The notes below the pieces were generated by a model that was not told the origin of the DNA, ran no database searches, and saw nothing but the letters and a program-made list of their open reading frames with translations. DNA of 6,038 nucleotides from Acidobacteriota bacterium (GTDB lineage Bacteria; Actinomycetota; Actinomycetes; Actinomycetales; Micrococcaceae), in the NCBI GenBank assembly GCA_019352125.1, contig JABBNV010000176.1, positions 1-6,038 of the forward strand. The letters are read 5' to 3'. A program made the translations under genes and the position numbers. Numbering within the stretch: the first letter of the stretch is position 1; each line of letters starts with the position of its first letter. Below, one piece after another: positions 1 to 5,670 of the stretch.

Positions 1-62
1 CTCACTCTGCAAGGTGAGGGGCGCCGTCGTCGTCAGCTCGGATGCCGTGCGGGGTCTGCGAC

Positions 63-1649
63 CTAGCTGAGCCCATTCGCGACGATAACGAGAGTTTGCG
101 CAGCGTATGAACTTATGTGTTTCCCTGACTGCGCGACCAGTGCATTCTGAAATGCCCCCAGTTCATGATCTTGGAGCTTTTCGGTAAGGCCATTGGCGAT
201 ACCCTGGTTGCCAATGTCTCCGGACTGCGCGAAGGCCGTCACGAGCTTCTGCAAAGTCCCATACACGTCATTATTCGCCTGGTACCCCAGCCCAGCCTGA
301 GCCGCCGGGCTGCCAGCCACAGGCTTGAGGAAGTTCACGTCCGGGAGGCTCCCATTGGATTTACGCGGCGCCTTCAGCTGCGTCATGTCCACACTCTCAA
401 AGCTGGCCTGTGTCAGGTTTAACCCCCCGTTGAGCGTCCAAGAGTTGTTAGTCTCATTGGCCTGTGGAGTGTTGTCATTGGCCGTCAGGGTTCCTGCGAA
501 CGCCAGGTTGCCATGCAGCACTTCTCGATACCCTGGGATATTGGTGATATCAGTGGGGCTGACGCGCTCAAGCATGTTGAAGTCCGCGCCGTAACCCGCT
601 AAGTAGCCGGTGTTGCCAATCCAATTGGCCGACTGGCCGGGCTGGTGGTTGGCGTAGAAATCGTTGGCTCCGTTGTCCGCCGAAAGATTCCCAACCACCG
701 TGTGGAGCGGAAGCGGATTGGGAATCCCGGTGGTCGCGTAGGCAAAGCCACCGACTTTGAACCCGTTTTGATCGCCAACACCATTTTGATTGCCATGCAT
801 CCCGAACGCCCACGAATTCACATACGACACGCGGCCGGGGATAGGCGCGGCACCAGGCCCACTCTTGGAGTTGATGCTGTCAAAGCCGTCGTCACTGTTG
901 TGCCACGAGCGGTCCCCGATAAACCACACGTTCTTGGCGTGGGCGCCGAACCCATCCGTGTTGCCCGCGGACGTGGATGTGGGACCGATGTTGTCATGCG
1001 AGTCGCTGTCCAGCACCACTCCAGTGCCATTGATGGTGTAGTAAAAGCCATTCGCTTGGTTGTTATAGGCAGCCATTTTGACGAAGTTGGCCCCGCCCGC
1101 AATCCTAAACGCCTCGGATTGCTTCTGCGTCCCTACTTTCACTCCCGTGACGTCGAAGCCGACGAAGTTCACGTTTGTCACATCATCAGCGATGAAGAAC
1201 CCAGCCACTCTTTTTGTGGTGGGGACGCCGCTGAAGTCGAAGACCGGGCGGGCATCACCCGGGTAGGCCTCGTAGGTGATGCCGCTCTTGGTGATCGGGT
1301 TGACGTAGCTGTACACATCCTCGAACGGCAGGCCAGTGGTCGGAACGGTGAAGCTGTTATACAGGCCCCCGCGAATGTAGACAACGTCTCCCGCCTTGGC
1401 AGCATCCTGCGCCCGCAGGATTGTCTTGAACGGAGCATCCACCGTGCCTGGGTTGGCGTCATTCCCCGTCGGTGAGATGTAGTAGGACGTGGATCCAGGT
1501 ACCCGCGTACCACCGAGCACGTTGAGTACAGACATGGCGGTGTCCTGAGGGAGGCCCTTACTTGGCGGGTCCGCGACGGCCCCAGGGGCGGTGAGCAAGA
1601 GTCCTGCAGCACAGGTGGTCACAATTAGCATAATTTTGATACGTTTCAA
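63..1649 (-). CDS. Secreted pectate lyase-like protein, polysaccharide lyase family 9 type, with C-terminal FIMAH-like domain
   Basis: This is a probable extracellular calcium-dependent endo-lyase that cleaves polygalacturonate by beta-elimination. Residues 1-27 form a Sec signal peptide: basic MKRIK, a hydrophobic core, and a likely cut after AVA. Residues 56-97 (YYISPTGNDANPGT, then GDVVYIRGG) are the usual N-terminal DUF1565-like opening of these beta-helix proteins. The Pel9A-type motifs follow in order: TDGFGAH (Asp232), NSDDGFD (Asp253, Asp254, Asp257) and QNGFKVGG (Lys298). In Pel9A these positions are calcium-binding Asp209/233/234/237 and catalytic Lys273, so all key residues are present. 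Residues about 461-527 (AQSGKHIS near 506-513) resemble the FIMAH module of secreted Gram-positive enzymes. The start is TTG; AAGGAG lies 7 nt upstream, and the first in-frame ATG (codon 7) would cut into the signal peptide. It is transcribed divergently from the next gene. Family assignment is firm; the substrate could be another uronate polymer. Confidence 0.86.
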   Translation of the reverse strand: MKRIKIMLIVTTCAAGLLLTAPGAVADPPSKGLPQDTAMSVLNVLGGTRVPGSTSYYISPTGNDANPGTVDAPFKTILRAQDAAKAGDVVYIRGGLYNSFTVPTTGLPFEDVYSYVNPITKSGITYEAYPGDARPVFDFSGVPTTKRVAGFFIADDVTNVNFVGFDVTGVKVGTQKQSEAFRIAGGANFVKMAAYNNQANGFYYTINGTGVVLDSDSHDNIGPTSTSAGNTDGFGAHAKNVWFIGDRSWHNSDDGFDSINSKSGPGAAPIPGRVSYVNSWAFGMHGNQNGVGDQNGFKVGGFAYATTGIPNPLPLHTVVGNLSADNGANDFYANHQPGQSANWIGNTGYLAGYGADFNMLERVSPTDITNIPGYREVLHGNLAFAGTLTANDNTPQANETNNSWTLNGGLNLTQASFESVDMTQLKAPRKSNGSLPDVNFLKPVAGSPAAQAGLGYQANNDVYGTLQKLVTAFAQSGDIGNQGIANGLTEKLQDHELGAFQNALVAQSGKHISSYAAQTLVIVANGLS

Positions 1650-1656
1650 ATTGCTT

Positions 1657-1662
1657 CTCCTT
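1657..1662 (-). promoter_or_regulatory. Ribosome binding site that fixes the TTG start of the lyase
   Basis: Read on the minus strand this is AAGGAG, 7 nt before the TTG at 1649-1647. No comparable site precedes the internal ATG at 1631-1629, so it decides the start codon. Confidence 0.8.
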
Positions 1663-1670
1663 TGAAGCGA

Positions 1671-1688
1671 TTCCCTCTATATAGGGAA
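1671..1688. promoter_or_regulatory. 18-bp inverted repeat in the lyase leader (operator or mRNA hairpin)
   Basis: TTCCCTCTATATAGGGAA is symmetric at 16 of 18 positions, with 6-bp arms TTCCCT/AGGGAA. It ends 8 nt before the lyase ribosome binding site. It could be a second operator, or in RNA a 6-bp hairpin with a 6-nt loop that protects the 5' end or affects ribosome access. Its centre also reads TATATA on the minus strand, so an alternative -10 box is possible, but no -35 stands at a suitable distance. Confidence 0.5.
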
Positions 1689-1738
1689 ATTATGGTGGGG
1701 GAAAGATCGGGAAGCGGAACTTGGGGTCGAGAGGGTAA

Positions 1739-1750
1739 GAAACCGCTTTC
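1739..1750. promoter_or_regulatory. LacI-family-type operator, just downstream of the lyase promoter
   Basis: GAAACCGCTTTC is a palindrome around a central CG with mismatches only at the two positions flanking it. This fits the AAnCGnTT core that LacI/GalR-family regulators recognise. It would lie about +3 to +14 of the predicted lyase transcript, where a bound repressor blocks initiation. Sugar-responsive LacI-type control is common for polysaccharide-degradation genes in actinobacteria. The regulator is not in the window. Confidence 0.45.
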
Positions 1751-1759
1751 CCACCCCCG

Positions 1760-1789
1760 AGCCTAGGGGGGTCTGCGAACGGGTGTCAA
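1760..1789 (-). promoter_or_regulatory. Predicted promoter of the pectate lyase gene
   Basis: On the minus strand a perfect TTGACA (1789-1784) is followed after 18 bp by TAGGCT (1765-1760), which keeps the TAnnnT core. Transcription would start near 1753, giving a leader of about 100 nt. The LacI-type palindrome immediately downstream supports the placement. Confidence 0.45.
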
Positions 1790-1895
1790 TAGCTTGACCA
1801 AGGTCAGCATCGGCATTAACGAAACACATCGTCCACCACTTGCCCCCTGCAATCCGAGTAACTACGGGATGGAAACACCACCAGGGCCGGGCGGC

Positions 1896-1901
1896 TAGGC
1901 T
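1896..1901 (+). promoter_or_regulatory. -10 box of a leaderless promoter for the histidine phosphatase gene
   Basis: TAGGCT (TAnnnT) ends exactly 6 nt before the ATG at 1908, which places the transcription start on the A of the start codon. There is no ribosome binding site at a useful distance; the only purine run, GGGA at 1902-1905, is 2 nt from the ATG. No good -35 is visible, which is common for leaderless actinobacterial promoters. Confidence 0.6.
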
Positions 1902-1907
1902 GGGATC

Positions 1908-2600
1908 ATGGCAACAGTAATTCTTGTGCGGCACGGCCGCACCACAGCGAATGCCACTGGGGTGCTGGCCGGCAGGAGGGCCGGAGTCATTCTGGACCAA
2001 ACAGGCCGGGACCAGGCGGCCGTGGCTGCAGAACGGCTCGCGTCGGTGCCCTTAGCCGGGGTGGTCTCGAGCCCCCTCGAACGCTGCCAACAGACCGCCC
2101 AGCTCATCCTCGATCGCCAGGCTGGAACCCCTTACGCGCCGGTAGAAGCGGACCTCACCGAGTGTGATTACGGCCAGTGGCAGGGGCGCACGCTCAGTGA
2201 TCTCGCCACCGAACCATTGTGGCCCACCGTGCAGTCGCAACCCTCCGCAGTCGTTTTTCCTAGTGGTGAATCTATGGCAGCCATGCAGGCTCGATCGGTG
2301 GCCGCCATTCGACGCCACGACGCCGCCTTCGAAGCCGAGCATGGACCAGGGGCCGTTTGGGTAGCAGTGAGTCATGGTGACATCATCAAGTCAATCCTCG
2401 CCGACGCTCTCGGCATGCACCTTGACCTGTTCCAGCGCATTAACGTGGGCCCCGCGTCCGTATCAATCGTGCATTACAGCGCCAGTCGGCCCACCGTCTA
2501 CGCGACAAACACGGATGCGGGAGACCTATCCTGGCTGGCCAACACCATCCACTCTGGCGATGCGCCGGTGGGCGGCGGGGCTGGCACGAAGGCGCCCTGA
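1908..2600 (+). CDS. Histidine phosphatase family protein, MSMEG_4193/Rv2135c-type putative phosphomutase
   Basis: A cytoplasmic histidine-phosphatase (phosphoglycerate-mutase-like) enzyme that removes or moves phosphate through a phosphohistidine intermediate; its physiological substrate is unknown. The catalytic set is complete: LVRHGRT with nucleophile His9 and Arg8, SSPLERC with Arg59, acid/base Glu85 in LTECDYGQWQG, and VSHGD with His156. The segment NATGVLAGR at about 15-23 is typical of the MSMEG_4193-like subgroup. At 230 residues it is full length, ending in a Gly/Ala-rich tail (about 217-230) that is probably disordered. It is the first gene of a conserved actinobacterial trio with DUF3090 and the SCO1664-type gene. 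The ATG is chosen because the conserved ILVRHG strand begins three residues later and the leaderless -10 box points to this base. A glycolytic mutase role is unlikely, judging from subgroup and context. Confidence 0.93.
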   Translation: MATVILVRHGRTTANATGVLAGRRAGVILDQTGRDQAAVAAERLASVPLAGVVSSPLERCQQTAQLILDRQAGTPYAPVEADLTECDYGQWQGRTLSDLATEPLWPTVQSQPSAVVFPSGESMAAMQARSVAAIRRHDAAFEAEHGPGAVWVAVSHGDIIKSILADALGMHLDLFQRINVGPASVSIVHYSASRPTVYATNTDAGDLSWLANTIHSGDAPVGGGAGTKAP

Positions 2601-2611
2601 GCCGCATGTCC

Positions 2612-2617
2612 TAGAAT
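2612..2617 (+). promoter_or_regulatory. -10 box of a second leaderless promoter, for the DUF3090 gene
   Basis: TAGAAT ends 6 nt before the ATG at 2624, so transcription would begin on that A. The 23-nt gap after the preceding stop codon contains no Shine-Dalgarno sequence. The spacing is identical to that before the first gene of the trio. Confidence 0.6.
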
Positions 2618-2623
2618 ATTCAT

Positions 2624-3178
2624 ATGCCTACACTTGTCCACGAGTTCGACTGGCCTGATCGGGTTGTTGTCGGCACCATTGGCCCTCCAGGCGCCCGCAC
2701 TTTCTACCTGCAGGCGCGCGCAGGGAAGCAGCTGGTGAGTGTTGCTCTTGAAAAACAGCAGTCAGCTCTCCTAGCGGATAAGATCGACGAAATTCTCGAC
2801 CAGCTCGCCACCGTCGAAGGCAACCGCTACAGCGTTCCGGAGAACACTCCCCTTGAACTTGTCGACAATGACCAACTCGAGGCGGTCGAGGAAGAGTTTC
2901 GCGCGGGCGTCATGAGCTTGGGCTGGGATCCAACCACGGCTCAGGTGATTTTAGAGGCCTACCCCATCACCGATGTCGATGTTGATGACGACGGCGAACC
3001 GCTGGACGACGATGCCGATATCGCGCCTGAAATGTTGCTGGTCCGGATGCCTGTTGGCACCGCCCGCGCATTCGCCAAGCGAACGCGTGAGATTGTGGGT
3101 GCCGGGCGTCCCACGTGCCCCCTGTGCGGTTACCCCATAGACCCGGATGGGCACACCTGCACCCTTCCCGGACTCTGA
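2624..3178 (+). CDS. DUF3090 family protein (second member of the actinobacterial trio)
   Basis: This matches the DUF3090 family, a cytoplasmic protein of unknown function. The N-terminus MPTLVHEFDWPDR...VGTIG...GARTFYLQ is the family hallmark. Residues about 48-60 look helical. Residues 84-112 include an FRAGVMSLGWD segment that is also family-typical. An acidic stretch (about 118-133, rich in Asp) follows. The protein ends in CPLCG (Cys165, Cys168) with GHTC (His177, Cys179), a plausible small zinc site. At 184 residues it looks complete. No signal peptide or membrane segment is visible. The ATG follows a leaderless -10 box; the stop codon overlaps the next start by one base, so translation of the two genes is probably coupled. 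The family call is firm, but no biochemical activity can be read from the sequence. Confidence 0.93.
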   Translation: MPTLVHEFDWPDRVVVGTIGPPGARTFYLQARAGKQLVSVALEKQQSALLADKIDEILDQLATVEGNRYSVPENTPLELVDNDQLEAVEEEFRAGVMSLGWDPTTAQVILEAYPITDVDVDDDGEPLDDDADIAPEMLLVRMPVGTARAFAKRTREIVGAGRPTCPLCGYPIDPDGHTCTLPGL

Positions 3179-3945
3179 TGCCGGCGACGGACCTGGTCAC
3201 GGCTGAGCTGACACTCACCGGCCGCATCACGACGGCGTCAAACGCTACGTTTCTGGGTAGCATCGGCGATGCAATGGTGGTCTATAAGCCCGCGGCAGGG
3301 GAAAGCCCGCTGTGGGATTTTCCTGACGGCGCCCTGGCCCACCGCGAGGTGGCCGCTTACCTGGTATCGCAGGTCTTCGGCTGGAACATCGTGCCGCGCA
3401 CGTGGCTGCGAGATGGTCCGCTGGGCGAAGGAATGGTGCAGCTCTGGCGGGAACCAGACCCCGCCCAAAGCGCCGTGGACGTGGTCGCGGCGAACCGCGT
3501 GCCAGACACTGGCTGGAAACAGGTTGTCGAGGGGCAAGATGAAAACGGCCGGATCGTCGCCGTCATTCATGAGGACTCGACAGCGATGCGACGCATGGCG
3601 GTATTCGACGTCGTCGTCAACAACGCGGACCGTAAAGGCGACCACATTCTGGCCATGGCGGATGGACACCGACACGGTGTGGACCATGGGCTGACGTTTC
3701 ACCAGGAGCACAAGCTCCGTACAGTGCTGTGGGGATGGCGGGGAGAGGCTCTGACCGCTGAGGAATGCGCTGGCATTGATCGTGTCAGCGAGGGGATCAA
3801 CGGTGAGCTGGGCCGACATCTGGCCGACTTGCTCACCGCAGAAGAAATCGAAGCTCTGGCCGAACGCTGCGCCCGGTTGCGCTCCTCCGGGAAGTTTCCT
3901 GGGCCGAGCGGTGACATGCCAGCCGTGCCTTGGCCGCTGTTCTAG
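3178..3945 (+). CDS. SCO1664 family protein, phosphatidylinositol 3-/4-kinase-like fold (third member of the trio)
   Basis: A 255-residue protein of the SCO1664 family, distantly related to PI3/PI4 kinases and HipA-like kinases. Kinase-like landmarks appear in order: Lys37 in VVYKP (candidate ATP-binding lysine), Glu57 in AHREVAA, NNADRKGDH (Asp151 as candidate catalytic Asp), and VDHGLTF (Asp169, a DFG-like metal site). The C-terminal PAVPWPLF is, as I recall, a conserved family ending, so the gene appears intact. The ATG at 3178 is preferred over an upstream in-frame ATG at 3115: it overlaps the previous stop as TGATG, typical of coupled translation, and the upstream 21 codons lie wholly inside DUF3090. 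No Shine-Dalgarno sequence precedes it, which also fits coupling. Whether it phosphorylates a lipid, a protein or a small molecule is unknown. Confidence 0.91.
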   Translation: MPATDLVTAELTLTGRITTASNATFLGSIGDAMVVYKPAAGESPLWDFPDGALAHREVAAYLVSQVFGWNIVPRTWLRDGPLGEGMVQLWREPDPAQSAVDVVAANRVPDTGWKQVVEGQDENGRIVAVIHEDSTAMRRMAVFDVVVNNADRKGDHILAMADGHRHGVDHGLTFHQEHKLRTVLWGWRGEALTAEECAGIDRVSEGINGELGRHLADLLTAEEIEALAERCARLRSSGKFPGPSGDMPAVPWPLF

Positions 3946-4252
3946 GAGATTGCGGCACCGGAGTCGGTCCACAAGAAGCAAATCCAGTCGACGTCTTCAG
4001 TCTCGAAAGACGTGGCCACTGGACGTTGGCGTAGCGTGCAGCCTCAATAACGCTAGACGTTTAACCTAAGCTCGACCACGTTACGTCACGGAATAACCTT
4101 TGCCCCACGACAGACCCTGGAATTATGGTCGCCGGAATCTTCTGGACCGTCGCCCCTAGGACCACTATTTTGCTACCTCTAGTTTGCCCAGCAAATGAAT
4201 CACCGGCATTCCGGGATTCGAGGCGCCCTTCAGAGCCGATGCTTGAGAAGTC
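3946..4252. other. Convergent intergenic region, no gene seen
   Basis: These 307 bases separate two genes that run toward each other. I find no ORF with a ribosome binding site or recognisable protein on either strand. The frame of the upstream gene stays open for 34 codons after its stop, but the family ending precedes the stop. Visible structure is limited to the hairpin at 3983-4023 and a small TTTGC/GCAAA hairpin at 4183-4195. The base composition looks more AT-rich from about 4050 to 4200 than in the flanking genes. Confidence 0.6.
3983..4023 (+). terminator. Imperfect hairpin downstream of the trio, candidate terminator
   Basis: TCCAGT pairs with ACTGGA and ACGTCTT pairs with AAGACGT, giving 13 bp interrupted by a 2x4 internal loop, with a 9-nt apical loop. 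It lies 38 nt past the last stop codon of the trio. There is no T-tract, so it is weak as a classical intrinsic terminator, although actinobacterial terminators often lack one. It could act in either direction. Confidence 0.4.
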
Positions 4253-5449
4253 TCAGGCGCGGCCCTTGAGGATCAGATTCCAGTACATGAACGGCAGGCC
4301 GTACCGCTTAAGCAGCCACATGTCGCTGCGCTCCTTGGTGGTGTCGATGAACGGGATGCTGGGGGCGGGCTGGAGGGTGTAGTCGAACTCGGCCAGCAGC
4401 ATCTTTCCCCGAGCCGTGGTTAGGGGACATGAAGCGTACCCGCTGTACTGTGCCGATGGCAGTGATCCGTTCATGGCTGCCAGCAGGTTTTTCACCAACA
4501 CCGGGGCCTGCTTGCGGATCGCGGCTCCGGTCTTCGAATTCGGGGTCGACCCTGCGTCGCCCAGGGCAAATATTTCCGGGTAGCGCTTATGACGCAGCGT
4601 GTGCTTGTCAATGTCCACGTAGCCGGCGGGGTTGGCAGGATCAGCCAGCGGCGTGAGTTTGAGCCAGTCCGGAGCGGACTGCGGAGGCACGACGTGCAGC
4701 AGGTCATAGTGCAGGGACTCCTTTGAACCAGCCGCATTGTCCGTGATCACTGCCATGCCGGCTTCGGGGTCCACTTCGGTCATTTCGCTGTTGAAGCGGA
4801 CTTCGATGCCGTACTTGTCGACCACCCGCTCAAGCTCATCGGCGAACACCTTGACCCCGAACATGCCCGGCGTCGGCAGAACCATGACCACTCGGATGTC
4901 GTCCAGCACGCCCTGCCTACGCCAGTAGTCAGCTGCCAAATAGGCGATTTTCTGCGGTGCCCCGGCACATTTGATAGGACCCGAGGGCTGCGTGAATACG
5001 GCCGTCCCGGACTTCAGGCTGCGGATCATGTCCCAGGTCTTGGGCGCCAGGTCGTATCGGTAATTGCTGGACGCCGTCGGGGATTCCATAGCTTCGACCA
5101 TGCCGGGGATCTTGTCCCAGTCCAACTGGATCCCGGGACAGACCACCAGATAGTCGTACGTGACGGAACCACCGGAGGAGAGTGCGACACTGCGGCGCTC
5201 AGGGTCGATGCCCGTCGCGGCGTCCTTGATCCAGGCAACACCCTGGGGCATGACGGCTGCCTGCGGACGGACCGTTTCCTGCTGGCTTGCGACGCCTCCG
5301 CCGACCAGGGTCCACAATGGCTGGTAATAGTGCTGCTCGCTCGGCTCGATCAGACCGATATCGGCCTGCCCTGCATTGCGGAGTCGGGCGGCAACACTCA
5401 GCCCCGCATTGCCGCCGCCGATGATCAGGATCTCGTGGTGCATAGACAT
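4253..5449 (-). CDS. sqr: Sulfide:quinone oxidoreductase, type II (mitochondrial SQRDL-like)
   Basis: A peripheral membrane FAD enzyme that oxidises sulfide to a persulfide or sulfane sulfur and passes electrons to the quinone pool. With the ATG at 5449 it has 398 residues. The FAD-binding Rossmann motif IIGGGNAG is at 9-16 and Glu35 ends the second strand. Redox cysteines are Cys161 in KCAGAPQK and Cys341 in SCPLTT, matching Cys201/Cys379 of the human enzyme; a further Cys104 lies in VVCPGIQLDW. GDAGSTPNSKTGAA at 298-311 is the second flavin-binding motif. The hydrophobic C-terminus (LPFMYWNLIL) resembles the membrane-contact helices, but ends sooner than in the human protein. AGAGAGG lies 10 nt before ATG 5449. 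The frame stays open to a GTG at 5608, but those 53 residues match no known part of the family. A CsoR-type operator upstream suggests induction by sulfide or persulfide. Confidence 0.93.
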   Translation of the reverse strand: MSMHHEILIIGGGNAGLSVAARLRNAGQADIGLIEPSEQHYYQPLWTLVGGGVASQQETVRPQAAVMPQGVAWIKDAATGIDPERRSVALSSGGSVTYDYLVVCPGIQLDWDKIPGMVEAMESPTASSNYRYDLAPKTWDMIRSLKSGTAVFTQPSGPIKCAGAPQKIAYLAADYWRRQGVLDDIRVVMVLPTPGMFGVKVFADELERVVDKYGIEVRFNSEMTEVDPEAGMAVITDNAAGSKESLHYDLLHVVPPQSAPDWLKLTPLADPANPAGYVDIDKHTLRHKRYPEIFALGDAGSTPNSKTGAAIRKQAPVLVKNLLAAMNGSLPSAQYSGYASCPLTTARGKMLLAEFDYTLQPAPSIPFIDTTKERSDMWLLKRYGLPFMYWNLILKGRA

Positions 5450-5459
5450 TGGTAAGGCG

Positions 5460-5466
5460 CCTCTCT
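5460..5466 (-). promoter_or_regulatory. Ribosome binding site selecting the sqr start
   Basis: On the minus strand this reads AGAGAGG, 10 nt before the ATG at 5449 (MSMHHE). It is 16 nt from the next ATG (5443), which is less suitable. It supports an internal start rather than the far upstream GTG. Confidence 0.6.
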
Positions 5467-5542
5467 GGGAATCGAGCGTCGCTTCAGCACGGACGCCAGA
5501 CACGTCGGGTTGTGACAGGGCCGCGGAACCTGCGAAGCCGGT

Positions 5543-5566
5543 AGTGGTGGCGTCTTCGCCTCCACT
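5543..5566 (-). other. Stem-loop in the sqr 5' leader
   Basis: AGTGG pairs with CCACT and GGCG pairs with CGCC around a 4-nt loop, with one A-A mismatch on the minus strand: 9 bp in 24 nt. It lies between the predicted sqr transcription start (near 5610) and the chosen ATG. It could influence leader stability or translation; no riboswitch class is recognised. Confidence 0.35.
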
Positions 5567-5615
5567 GCCGGGCCCACGCCGTCCCGGTGGGGTCCCAATC
5601 TGTGACACTCACCAC

Positions 5616-5634
5616 AATATACCCTCCGGGGTAT
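5616..5634 (-). promoter_or_regulatory. CsoR/CstR-type operator and -10 box of the sqr promoter
   Basis: ATACCCTCCGGGGTAT (5619-5634) is an inverted repeat with 7-bp half-sites, one mismatch and a 2-bp centre, the form bound by CsoR-family repressors. On the minus strand its last three bases start TATATT (5621-5616), a good -10 box, so a bound repressor would cover the promoter. The sqr transcript would start near 5609. Persulfide-sensing CstR is more likely than copper-sensing CsoR because of the flanking genes. Confidence 0.72.
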
Positions 5635-5670
5635 CTTGGCCACTCCCCACAGCTTCCCACGCCACACCGG

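Noticed and set aside
1..62. Possible end of another gene before the pectate lyase stop
   Set aside because: Two plus-strand frames stay open for about 20 codons, but neither gives a recognisable C-terminus; the short CTCAC/GTGAG repeat at 1-18 is too weak to call a terminator.
645..1475. A 276-codon plus-strand ORF opposite the pectate lyase
   Set aside because: It lies entirely antisense to a gene with full catalytic motifs, has no recognisable domain, and is a by-product of GC-rich codon use on the other strand.
1753..1772. ACCCCC/GGGGGT inverted repeat with an 8-nt spacer, considered as a CsoR-like site or terminator
   Set aside because: It lacks the ATA/TAT ends and 2-bp centre of the CsoR sites at 5619 and 5912, and it overlaps the predicted lyase -10, where a terminator would make no sense.
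3115..3177. Upstream in-frame ATG that would lengthen the kinase-like protein by 21 residues
   Set aside because: The stretch lies within the DUF3090 C-terminal CPLCG region in another frame, and the TGATG overlap at 3176-3180 is the expected coupled start.
3238..3981. A 247-codon minus-strand ORF opposite the SCO1664-type gene
   Set aside because: Its sequence matches no family I know, it has no convincing start signal, and the opposite strand carries a conserved protein with intact motifs.
3946..4050. The frame of the SCO1664-type gene stays open for 34 codons after its TAG
   Set aside because: The protein already ends in the family-typical PAVPWPLF, codon bias falls after the stop, and an open run of 34 codons is expected by chance.
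4125..4382. An 85-codon plus-strand ORF reaching into the sqr gene
   Set aside because: Its second half is antisense to the conserved sqr C-terminus, it has no ribosome binding site, and its product is not recognisable.
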